Of a stretch of DNA of 14,770 nt, positions 1 to 6,719 are shown one piece after another. A program made the position numbers and the translations under genes. The notes under the pieces are model-generated. The model had not been told where the DNA came from and did not search any database. It saw only the letters and a program-made list of their open reading frames with translations. The DNA comes from CAZSLI01 sp964607705. Lineage in GTDB: Bacteria > Actinomycetota > Coriobacteriia > Anaerosomatales > PHET01. Every line of letters starts with the position of its first letter. Within the stretch, counting starts at the first letter, position 1. The stretch covers positions 1 to 14,770 of the forward strand of contig CAZSLI010000028.1 in assembly GCA_964607705.1 (NCBI GenBank), read 5' to 3'.

Positions 1-245
1 TTGCCGACCACCTCAGGGACCTCAGCGGCACCCGACGTCGCCAACGCGGACGCCTGGACCTTCGCCACACCAGTGGTCACGCTGGGCGCTTGCTGTGCGG
101 AGACCGTACGTCCGCGCAAGGCGCCGGGTACGACGAACGCGGCCGCTAGAGTGCCCACTACCAGCACTGCCGCCAACGGCAGCCACGACAGCTTTCGCCC
201 ATCCGCACGCGCGTACCTCGATCGCGTTGTGGGCAGCTTGCGCAA
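1..245 (-). CDS. N-terminus of a membrane-anchored or secreted protein of unknown function (partial, runs off left edge)
   Basis: I do not recognise this protein. Reading from a TTG at 245, 81 codons are visible before the window ends. The N-terminus is basic (begins MRKLPTTRSRY; about eight Arg/Lys in the first 20 residues). A hydrophobic segment of about 20 residues follows (residues 23-42, WLPLAAVLVVGTLAAAFVVP), then an Ala/Ser/Thr/Val-rich stretch typical of a flexible extracytoplasmic linker (RGRTVSAQQAPSVTTG). This is the pattern of a signal anchor or uncleaved signal peptide, so the rest is probably outside the membrane. The start is chosen because AAAGGA (255-260) lies 9 bases upstream and no other start precedes the membrane segment in this frame. 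The SD begins almost at the CCA end of the upstream tRNA (262) and no terminator separates them, so co-transcription with the tRNA is likely. Function cannot be assigned without the missing part. Confidence 0.6.
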   Translation of the reverse strand, partial: MRKLPTTRSRYARADGRKLSWLPLAAVLVVGTLAAAFVVPGALRGRTVSAQQAPSVTTGVAKVQASALATSGAAEVPEVVG

Positions 246-261
246 GCGTGGGATTCCTTTC

Positions 262-336
262 TGGTGGGCCCGGTAGGATTCGAACCTACAACCAAGGGAT
301 TATGAGTCCCCTGCTCCACCATTGAGCTACGGGCCC
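262..336 (-). tRNA. tRNA with CAU anticodon, probably tRNA-Ile2 (lysidine type), alternatively elongator tRNA-Met
   Basis: The minus strand folds into a complete cloverleaf of 75 nt with an encoded CCA. The acceptor stem is GGGCCCG/CGGGCCC with discriminator A. The D arm is GCTC/GAGC, the anticodon stem GGGGA/TCCCT, the loop CTCATAA with anticodon CAT, and the T arm GTAGG-TTCGAAT-CCTAC. CAU genes can be initiator Met, elongator Met or Ile2. Initiator is excluded because the 1-72 pair is G-C and the three G-C pairs at the base of the anticodon stem are absent. C4-G69 and C5-G68 in the acceptor stem and the G27-U43 wobble match E. coli ileX and differ from E. coli metT. That favours an AUA-reading tRNA-Ile2 whose C34 is changed to lysidine by TilS. 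Identification as a tRNA is certain; the amino acid is inference. Confidence 0.93.
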
Positions 337-355
337 GTTCAGTTCACGTCGGACG

Positions 356-386
356 ATTCTACCGTAGCGGGCGCGCCCTGTGGCAA
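356..386 (-). promoter_or_regulatory. Candidate sigma70-type promoter for the CAU tRNA
   Basis: On the minus strand a TAGAAT -10 box (356-361) lies 19 bases before the tRNA 5' end. TTGCCA (381-386) is a candidate -35 with a 19-base spacer, longer than the usual 17. The -10 is good and the spacing is poor, so the -35 assignment is uncertain. Confidence 0.4.
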
Positions 387-392
387 AGAAGA

Positions 393-418
393 GGCGGCCG
401 CCCCGAAGGACGGCCGCC
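393..418 (-). terminator. GC-rich hairpin after the beta-helix surface protein gene
   Basis: An 8-bp perfect stem, GGCGGCCG (393-400) with CGGCCGCC (411-418), begins 21 bases after the stop codon of the surface protein gene. In the minus-strand sense it is followed by a pyrimidine-rich tail, CTCTTCTTTG, not a clean T run, so it is a moderate intrinsic terminator candidate. It separates that gene from the downstream tRNA promoter. Confidence 0.5.
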
Positions 419-439
419 CGAAAACGCGAAGCCGGATGG

Positions 440-2812
440 CTAGCGCACGGTCACGTAGTCAGCTCCAGCCGACCACGTTCCGAAGTGCTGGGCATCGGTC
501 GGCGCATACGCACGCAGACGCCAACGGCCGGCGGCCGGCAGACTCATACGCTTCGTGTACTTGCTGTAGGACAAGCGATTGACCACCTTGGCGTTGACAT
601 AGCCGTAGCTCTTCCACTTTCCGCCTACGTAGCGGTAGCGGTAGATGCGGACCGGAGACGTGCCTGCGGTGTGCCTCGGCTTCAGTGAGCCGGTCACCGT
701 GTAGTACCGCCCACGGGTCATGGTGCGCGGTGCAACCGGATTGCCGACCGAGGCGTTGGGTAGCCGGTTGAACTTCGCATACAGCGTGGTCTGCCCGGTA
801 ACGAAGTCCGCCGAGAAGTCCCAGGGCTTCAGGAACGCAGAGTCTGCGAACCAGCCCGCGAACGTGTACCCCGCCTTGAACGGCGCGGCAGGCTCGGCGA
901 TCTCAGAACCGGCCAGCACGCTCTGTGAGGCGACAGGCGCCGCTCCGTTGGATTCGAAGGTCACCGGGAAGCGGCGAAGCTCGATGAGGCTCATCCCTGA
1001 ACGCTCGCTGACGGGCACCGTCAGGTAACCGTCCTGCCCGACCACGAACGTGCCGGCCGAGCTACCCAAGAAGGCGTCGACGAACGTCTTGCCTGCGTAC
1101 GGGGTGCCCACGAGGATGCGCAGCGTCCCGGGACCCGGCAGGTTGCCGACGTTGTCGAAGAGCAGTCTCACACCCATGGCCCCGAAGCTCACCGGTGAGC
1201 TCGGGGTGGTCTTGATCGACACCCCGGGATAGAACGTCTCGGAGAAGCTCGGGTCGAGAGTGCCGACCGGGAAGTTCCAGGAGAAGCCGTCACCGTTGAT
1301 GGTCAGGTCGCCCGCAGCAGGGAACGCGCCGCCGCGCTTCAGACCGGTGAAAACGTCACCCGGAAGGGTGTCCATGCCGACGATGCGCAGCTCGCCACCG
1401 ACCGGCAGACGGCTCGAGGCCTGAACTGAGATGCTCGACATGGTGCCGTCGACGATGAACAGCACATCGCGCTCAACCGTGATCACGGGGTTGGCACTCA
1501 TCATGCCGTACCCGTACGGCGCATAGCCTGCGCCGACCCAATCCAAGGTGACATCACGCAGCACGATCGAGCCGGTCGTCACGCTGCTCACGGGAGCGGC
1601 AAGCCAGGCCGACTCGATGAGCACGTTCTCAACACGAGAATTGCCCACGTCGCCCGCCTTCGCGGTTACCGACGTCTGTGGGTTGAAGTAGAGCGAGCCC
1701 GCGAACTCGTAGAACTCGCCGCCGATCTCAGGGCCGGCGGGGTTGGTCGCGAACTCAACGTTGCGAAGCGTGAAGTCCTTGCCCATGACTTCGATCGCCT
1801 TGTTCGTTTCCGCCTTCGGAACGATCTTCACGCCCTCGATGGTGACCGAGTTGGCCCACACCGAGATGAGGTCCTGTGACGCCCACACGCCGTTTGCACT
1901 GTTCACAGAGCTGGTCAGCGTCGTGAGGCCCGGTCCCGCGCCGCGCAGCGTGACTCCCGGCTTGCCGATCGGGAGGTACCAGCCGGTCTGACCACCGAAG
2001 CTCAGGTCGCCGAGAACCCGCTCGACGTCGTAGACGCCAGGGGCGAGCACGAGCGTATCCGACGGCTGGAGATCGCGGATGGCTGCGATCAACTCGGCCG
2101 AGTTCGCGACTGCGATCGTGCGCGGGACGGTCCAAAGCGACAACTTGGTGCCGGTAGGAACGGCTTCGAAACCGGCGCCAGCGGCCGACACTGAAACGGT
2201 AGCCTGGTCGGTGACGTTGGAGCCGTCCGACCAGATCTTGTTGGACTCACCGAGCGTACCGCTCAGCAGCGTGAAGGACGACGGGGTGGTTACACCCGAT
2301 CCCGGGTCCACGTTCACGGCACCCCAGCGATTGCCGCTGGTCACGAGACCAGAAGCACTGACCGAGGATCCGTTGACAGTAAGCCCCGCACCTTTGCTGT
2401 TCTTGAGGGTGACATCGCTCATCTGGACTCGGACGCCGCCGAACACGTTCACGCCGTATGCCTTGTACGCGCTGTCGATAGTGACGTTGCTGATGACGGT
2501 CGGCGAGGCCTCCGTACCGGCCTCGATGCCAAGAGCATGCTTGCTGCCGTTGACGGTCCCCAGGTCCGTCTCGACAGTGATGGTGTGACCCTGACCATCG
2601 ATGGTCACGGGTCGGGTCACCGAAAGCTGCGCAGACGTAAGGATGTCTGCGGTGAGTGCGATGGAGTCGACCGAGTCATCGGCGAGTGCGGCCGAGAGCT
2701 CAGCAGACGTCGCGACCAACGCGCCCGGCGCCGGGGGTACAGCTAGTGCTGACCCTGGCAGAATGCATAGAAGCATGGCGATCACGAGTGTGAGTGAATA
2801 CAATCGACGCAT
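440..2812 (-). CDS. Secreted beta-helix surface protein with InlB-type repeat and a C-terminal Coriobacteriia-like module
   Basis: A 790-residue protein with a clear signal peptide (MRRLYSLTLVIAMLLCILPG, cleavage probably after SALA near residue 24). Residues 33-190 and 235-430 have the short, Val/Thr/Asn-rich strands of pectate-lyase-like or NosD-like right-handed beta helices (e.g. TIDGQGHTITV, GVTLRGAGPGLTTLTSS). Both halves open with a related SAEL..AA motif, at 37-42 and 238-244. Residues 614-681 form one InlB B-repeat/Flg_new unit (FPVTFESNG... AGYTFAGWF... TTLYAKF). Residues 683-790 are a basic, aromatic module (GSLKPRHTAG, GGKWKSYGYV, GRWRLRAYAP, DYVTVR). The ATG at 2812 is chosen over in-frame starts up to 2920 because GGGGAGGA lies 5 bases upstream and it begins exactly at the signal peptide. 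There is no LPXTG motif or C-terminal membrane helix. No catalytic residues are evident. Role inferred: extracellular, possibly wall-bound, carbohydrate binding or adhesion. Confidence 0.9.
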   Translation of the reverse strand: MRRLYSLTLVIAMLLCILPGSALAVPPAPGALVATSAELSAALADDSVDSIALTADILTSAQLSVTRPVTIDGQGHTITVETDLGTVNGSKHALGIEAGTEASPTVISNVTIDSAYKAYGVNVFGGVRVQMSDVTLKNSKGAGLTVNGSSVSASGLVTSGNRWGAVNVDPGSGVTTPSSFTLLSGTLGESNKIWSDGSNVTDQATVSVSAAGAGFEAVPTGTKLSLWTVPRTIAVANSAELIAAIRDLQPSDTLVLAPGVYDVERVLGDLSFGGQTGWYLPIGKPGVTLRGAGPGLTTLTSSVNSANGVWASQDLISVWANSVTIEGVKIVPKAETNKAIEVMGKDFTLRNVEFATNPAGPEIGGEFYEFAGSLYFNPQTSVTAKAGDVGNSRVENVLIESAWLAAPVSSVTTGSIVLRDVTLDWVGAGYAPYGYGMMSANPVITVERDVLFIVDGTMSSISVQASSRLPVGGELRIVGMDTLPGDVFTGLKRGGAFPAAGDLTINGDGFSWNFPVGTLDPSFSETFYPGVSIKTTPSSPVSFGAMGVRLLFDNVGNLPGPGTLRILVGTPYAGKTFVDAFLGSSAGTFVVGQDGYLTVPVSERSGMSLIELRRFPVTFESNGAAPVASQSVLAGSEIAEPAAPFKAGYTFAGWFADSAFLKPWDFSADFVTGQTTLYAKFNRLPNASVGNPVAPRTMTRGRYYTVTGSLKPRHTAGTSPVRIYRYRYVGGKWKSYGYVNAKVVNRLSYSKYTKRMSLPAAGRWRLRAYAPTDAQHFGTWSAGADYVTVR

Positions 2813-2870
2813 AGAATTCCTCCCCAAAGGACATCCTGACAGTTGCTTACCCTGTGTTAAGGCAGCCAGC

Positions 2871-2899
2871 TTCTTACAGTAGTCGAGGCCTGTGGAACA
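2871..2899 (-). promoter_or_regulatory. Tentative promoter of the surface protein gene
   Basis: On the minus strand TTGCAT is followed after 17 bases by TACTGT, giving a short leader of about 55 bases before the ATG at 2812. The -10 matches the consensus at only three of six positions, so this is weak. The 200 bases between this gene and tRNA-Asn hold no other gene and must contain the divergent promoters of both. Confidence 0.25.
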
Positions 2900-2960
2900 T
2901 GCAACCATCCGAGCGAGCACGTCTGCGCACTACCGCATTCGACTAGCTCATTGGCACTTC

Positions 2961-2989
2961 TTGCGCTCGCCCGACGAGGTGGCTATACT
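2961..2989 (+). promoter_or_regulatory. Sigma70-type promoter of tRNA-Asn
   Basis: TTGCGC (2961-2966), a 17-base spacer and TATACT (2984-2989) match the housekeeping sigma consensus. Initiation would fall near 2996, about 18 bases before the mature 5' end of the tRNA. This is the best promoter visible in the window. Confidence 0.75.
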
Positions 2990-3013
2990 TCCGTTTCGCG
3001 CCTCGCGCACCAT

Positions 3014-3089
<76 letters not shown>

Positions 3090-3097
3090 GAAACACG

Positions 3098-3124
3098 AAG
3101 GCCCCGCATCATGCGGGGCCTTTT
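3098..3124 (+). terminator. Rho-independent terminator of tRNA-Asn, possibly bidirectional for rpoD
   Basis: A perfect inverted repeat, AAGGCCCCGCAT (3098-3109) and ATGCGGGGCCTT (3111-3122), forms a tight hairpin. In the plus sense TTTTCGTTT follows, giving a standard intrinsic terminator for the tRNA. In the minus sense the hairpin begins 40 bases after the rpoD stop, but its tail (CGTGTTTC) is weaker, so termination of the dnaG-rpoD transcript here is plausible rather than certain. Confidence 0.85.
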
Positions 3125-3161
3125 CGTTTGCCTTGAGAGCGCCCTCGGTCCGCGGTCTCGC

Positions 3162-4730
3162 CTACTCCAAGTAGTCGCGCAGGCGGCTCGAGCGCGATGG
3201 ATGCCTGAGCTTGCACAGCGTCTTACTCTCGATCTGACGGATTCGCTCGCGGGTCACCCCGAACTCGCGCCCGACCTCCTCGAGGGTGCGCGGGTGACCA
3301 TCAACGAGACCGAACCGCAGCTCGATCACCTTGCGCTCGCGCTCGGAGAGGCCGTCGAGAACCTTGGACAGCTGCTCCTGAAGCATCGAGAAGCTGGCGG
3401 CGTCCGGCGGGACGACTGCCTCGGAGTCCTCGATGAAGTCGCCGAGCTGGCTGTCCTCTTCTTCGCCGATGGGAGTCTCAAGTGAAACAGGCTCCTGCGA
3501 GATCTTGAGGATCTCGCGCACCCGCTCGGCGGTCATCTCCATCTTGGCGCCGATCTCCTCCGGGGTGGGCTCGCGGCCCAGCTCCTGGAGCAGCTGACGC
3601 TGGATGCGGATCAGCTTGTTGATGGTCTCGACCATATGCACCGGGATGCGGATCGTGCGGGCCTGATCGGCGATCGCACGGGTGATGGCCTGACGGATCC
3701 ACCACGTGGCGTACGTGGAGAATTTAAAGCCCTTGGTGTAGTCGAACTTCTCAACCGCACGGATCAGGCCGAGGTTGCCTTCCTGAATGAGGTCCAGGAA
3801 CAGCATCCCGCGTCCCACGTAGCGCTTGGCGATGGAGACGACGAGACGCAGGTTGGCCTCCACGAGTTGCTGCTTGGCGTCGAGTCCGACCTGCTCGATG
3901 CGGTGCAGGCGGCGCTTCTCGGCACGGTCCACGGCACCCGCCGCCTCTTCGAGGTCGTCGAGCTTGGCGCTCGCCTCGAGGCCAGCCTCGATCTTCATCG
4001 CGAGGTCGATCTCCTGCGCCGCCGTGAGCAGCGGCACCTTGCCGATCTCCTTGAGGTACATGCGGACCGGGTCACCGGTAAGCGGCGCCAGATGGCTCGT
4101 ATCGGATGCCCGCTTCTTGGCCTTCTTCTTGCCCGCCTTGGGTGCGACCTTGGGCAGCTCGATGTCAACGATGGCGGCCTCTGACTTGGCCTCTTCGTCA
4201 TCGAGCTCGTCGTCATCCGTCTCGACCGCCGGTACGCCCTCGACCTCGGCGACGGTGTCTGCCACCGCATCGGCGTCGAGCACGTGCGACGGGTCTTCGA
4301 CGATGTCGATGCCGCTGTCCTTGAAGTGCGAGTAGATGCGATCGACCTGGTCGTCGGCGAGGTCCATGTCCGACAGCGCGCCGGTGATCTCCTCGTCGGT
4401 CAGCCGCCCGTTCGACTTGCCCATCTTAATGAGCGTCTTTACCTCGGGAAGCTCGAGTTCGGGCGCGTTCGAACTCGCCGCGGCCTTCTTGGGCTTCGCT
4501 GCCTTGGCAGGCTTCTCCGCCTTGGCCACGACCTTGGGCTCGATCGGAGCCGACTTCGAGGCCTTGGTGGGAGGCTTCGTAGCAGCCGACTTCGACGGCG
4601 CCTTGGGGGCAGCCTTCTCGGCAGGCTTCTTGGCCGCCGGCTTCTCGGCGGACTTGGTCGTCGTCTTCTTTGCCTCCGCCTTGGTGCTGGCGTCGGACTT
4701 CTTGGTGGTGCTCTTAGGCTTTTCCGCCAC
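3162..4730 (-). CDS. rpoD: RNA polymerase primary sigma factor RpoD (SigA/HrdB type)
   Basis: A 522-residue group 1 sigma70 that directs core RNA polymerase to housekeeping promoters. Residues 1-90 are a Lys/Ala/Pro/Ser low-complexity extension. Region 1.1 is about 94-145, followed by an acidic stretch (TDDDELDDEEAKSEA) and a basic one (KAGKKKAKKRA). Region 1.2 starts at DPVRMYLKEIG (220-230). Region 2 is 289-360 (RLVVSIAKRYVGRGM, DLIQEGNLGLIRAVEKFD, FSTYATWWIRQAI), region 3 about 365-445, and region 4 is 455-522 with helix-turn-helix TLEEVGREFGVTRERIRQIE and ending HPSRSSRLRDYLE. The long non-conserved insert of E. coli RpoD is absent. The GTG at 4730 is chosen because it starts 7 bases after the dnaG stop and excludes the 49 in-frame upstream codons, which lie inside dnaG. 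The upstream SD (AGGGGT) is modest, consistent with coupling to dnaG. Confidence 0.97.
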   Translation of the reverse strand: MAEKPKSTTKKSDASTKAEAKKTTTKSAEKPAAKKPAEKAAPKAPSKSAATKPPTKASKSAPIEPKVVAKAEKPAKAAKPKKAAASSNAPELELPEVKTLIKMGKSNGRLTDEEITGALSDMDLADDQVDRIYSHFKDSGIDIVEDPSHVLDADAVADTVAEVEGVPAVETDDDELDDEEAKSEAAIVDIELPKVAPKAGKKKAKKRASDTSHLAPLTGDPVRMYLKEIGKVPLLTAAQEIDLAMKIEAGLEASAKLDDLEEAAGAVDRAEKRRLHRIEQVGLDAKQQLVEANLRLVVSIAKRYVGRGMLFLDLIQEGNLGLIRAVEKFDYTKGFKFSTYATWWIRQAITRAIADQARTIRIPVHMVETINKLIRIQRQLLQELGREPTPEEIGAKMEMTAERVREILKISQEPVSLETPIGEEEDSQLGDFIEDSEAVVPPDAASFSMLQEQLSKVLDGLSERERKVIELRFGLVDGHPRTLEEVGREFGVTRERIRQIESKTLCKLRHPSRSSRLRDYLE

Positions 4731-4737
4731 GCTACCC

Positions 4738-6585
4738 CTACACTTCCGAGTCGATGTCCGCTTCACCACGCCGCAATGCGTCCAGGCGACGCTGCAGCGC
4801 TGATGTTTCCCTGAATAGGTCGTCATATTCCGCCGGGTCCTTGAATGAACCCGACGCCTTAAGGCGGGCTTTCCCAACGGCTATTCGCCGCACCAGCTCG
4901 AACTCCTTGACCCGACGGGTCAATCCGTCGGCGAGTTCCGCTGCATCCATGTCCGTGTCGGCGAACTCAGAGGCCGCAAGCTCGCGCGCCATGCCGGGCA
5001 CGTCCTGCTCGATACGACCCGACAGCTCGGACGCCGACGCTGATGGCATCGAAGCGACTACCTCTGCGACCGCCCGATGTTGCGGCGTGGACAGTAGGCC
5101 CCCTGCAAGCAATTGCCGTGCCCTGTCGCGCAGCTGGGCGTTCTTGACGAGTAACGCGAGCAGTTCGCGCTCCGCTCGCAGGCGGGGCGTCTCGGCAGCG
5201 GCAGGGTCCTCGGCGGGTGCGCTCGACTGGGCCTCGGCATCGTCGCCCGGAACCGGCTGCACCTTGGAGGCAGCGATCGCGCGCTTGACCGTGCTGAAGT
5301 CGGTCGGCGAGCCGATCGCGGACAGACGGTCGGCGATGTAGTTGGCGTAGTCGTCGGCGAGCATCGAGTCCTTGACGGGCGCAAGCACGGCTGCAGCGTC
5401 CCTCAGGGCGCGCGAGCGCTCCTCGGGCCGCTCGAGGTCCCATCGGGCCAGGCGGCGGTCGATCGAGAAGCGCAGGAGCGGCACGGCGCTGTCGACCACC
5501 TTGCGCAGCGCATCGGCTCCCTCCTCGCTCACGAGGTCCGCCGGGTCCTTGCCGCCGGGGATCATCGCAACGGAGAGCTCGACCCTGCTGCCGCCGGCCT
5601 CAGGGGTCACGGCGGCGTCGATGAACTCGGAGGCCCGATCGGCCGCCCGCATTCCCGCCTCATCGCCGTCGAACAGGTAGACGACCGTCTTCGAGAACCG
5701 CCCGAGCAACTTCACGTGCTGCCGGGTGAGGGCGGTCCCGAGCGTGGCGACGGCGTTGGTGATTCCGGCCTCGTGCAAGGCGATGACGTCGGTATAGCCC
5801 TCGACCACGATCGCCACGCCGGTCGAGGTCATCGTCGCCTTGGCGCGGTCGATGCCGTACATGTTCGCCGACTTGCGGAACACCGGCGTGTCGTTGGTGT
5901 TGAGGTACTTGGGCTCACCCTTGCCGATGACGCGCCCGCCGAACGCGATGACACGCCCCTGCAGGTCCGTGATCGGAAACATGACCCGGTCGTAGAACCG
6001 GTCCTTGAGCCCCGAGTCTCCCTTCAATGCGAGGTTGGCGTCGATCAACTCGTCTGCCGAGAACCCCTGCGATGTCAGGTGCTTGACCAGCGCACCGTGA
6101 CCCGGTGAGAACCCGAGCACCCACTGCTTGGCTACCTCGCTGCCGAAGCTGCGCTTGGCGAGGTAGTCGCGGGCTTGGGCGGCCTTGGCGTCACGGGAGC
6201 CGACGAGGACGCGGTGGTAGTACTCGGCGGCCTCCTTGCAGGCGGCCATGAGGCGCTCCTTGCGGCCGAGCGGAATGCCGCCCCCGGCCTCCTCGTGTAT
6301 CTCGATACGCGAGCGCTCAGCCAGCAGGCGGATGGCGTCAGGGAAGTCTACGTGCTCTATCTCCTTCACGAAGCCGAACGCGTCGCCCCCCTTCCCACAT
6401 CCGAAGCAGTGCCACAGCTGCGTGGCCGGGTCCACTTTGAACGACGGCGTCTTCTCTCCATGGAAGGGGCACAGGCCCCAATAGAGGCGCCCCTTCTGGC
6501 GCAGCACCACGCGCTCGCCGATGAGCGAGACGAGGTCCGTGGCATCACGGACGCGCTGGACGTCTTCGTCTGATATGCGACCCAC
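4738..6585 (-). CDS. dnaG: DNA primase DnaG
   Basis: A 615-residue bacterial primase that makes RNA primers at the replication fork and contacts the replicative helicase. The CHC2 zinc finger has Cys39, His42, Cys60 and Cys63 (CPFH ... CFGC). The core follows with DRFYDRVMFPITD and GRVIAFGGR (196-218). The TOPRIM fold has VEGYTDVIALHEAG (261-274, Glu262) and LFDGDEAGMRAA (304-315, Asp306 and Asp308), the metal-binding acidic residues. The C-terminal part (about 470-615) has the helical character of the helicase-interaction domain. The GTG at 6585 is preferred over an upstream ATG-frame extension to 6666: GAGGGGGG sits just upstream, and GRISDEDVQRVRDATDLVSLI is where DnaG proteins normally begin. 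It overlaps nothing; rpoD follows after 7 bases and dgt lies 134 bases upstream. Confidence 0.97.
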   Translation of the reverse strand: MGRISDEDVQRVRDATDLVSLIGERVVLRQKGRLYWGLCPFHGEKTPSFKVDPATQLWHCFGCGKGGDAFGFVKEIEHVDFPDAIRLLAERSRIEIHEEAGGGIPLGRKERLMAACKEAAEYYHRVLVGSRDAKAAQARDYLAKRSFGSEVAKQWVLGFSPGHGALVKHLTSQGFSADELIDANLALKGDSGLKDRFYDRVMFPITDLQGRVIAFGGRVIGKGEPKYLNTNDTPVFRKSANMYGIDRAKATMTSTGVAIVVEGYTDVIALHEAGITNAVATLGTALTRQHVKLLGRFSKTVVYLFDGDEAGMRAADRASEFIDAAVTPEAGGSRVELSVAMIPGGKDPADLVSEEGADALRKVVDSAVPLLRFSIDRRLARWDLERPEERSRALRDAAAVLAPVKDSMLADDYANYIADRLSAIGSPTDFSTVKRAIAASKVQPVPGDDAEAQSSAPAEDPAAAETPRLRAERELLALLVKNAQLRDRARQLLAGGLLSTPQHRAVAEVVASMPSASASELSGRIEQDVPGMARELAASEFADTDMDAAELADGLTRRVKEFELVRRIAVGKARLKASGSFKDPAEYDDLFRETSALQRRLDALRRGEADIDSEV

Positions 6586-6610
6586 GGACCCCCCTCTCGA
6601 TATGCGATGA

Positions 6611-6644
6611 GGCGGAAGCGCTCTTCGATCGAGCGGCTCCCGCC
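6611..6644 (-). other. Leader hairpin between dgt and dnaG
   Basis: The two arms GGCGG (6611-6615) with CCGCC (6640-6644), and CGCTC (6619-6623) with GAGCG (6631-6635), make an interrupted stem with a 7-base loop and a small internal loop. It lies between the dgt stop and the dnaG SD in the 134-base gap. No T run follows, so it could be an mRNA processing or stability element, or nothing. I see no convincing promoter in the gap. Confidence 0.3.
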
Positions 6645-6719
6645 TGTCGTTGCGGCTCGCTGGCATTCCCTTCCGGGCATCTAGCGAACGGTTAGTATCT
6701 CACAGCGCGTGCATCACGC

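Noticed and set aside
1..276. Plus-strand open frame across the left edge
   Set aside because: It runs into the CAU tRNA and has no SD visible, while the opposite strand gives a basic N-terminus plus membrane segment with an SD.
2813..2880. Riboswitch in the surface gene leader
   Set aside because: Short imperfect stems (CTTA/TAAG, AGGA/TCCT) exist but none of the conserved aptamer segments I know (c-di-GMP-I, preQ1, cobalamin) is present.
2813..2920. Upstream extension of the surface protein gene by 36 codons
   Set aside because: It would bury the signal peptide internally and translate through the GGGGAGGA SD.
4731..4877. Upstream extension of rpoD by 49 codons
   Set aside because: It would overlap dnaG by over 130 bases and adds residues unlike any sigma factor N-terminus; the GTG at 4730 sits 7 bases after the dnaG stop.
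6586..6666. Upstream extension of dnaG by 27 codons
   Set aside because: The added residues (MPASRNDRREPLDRR...) are not found in primases I know, and the extension includes the SD at about 6590 that serves the GTG at 6585.
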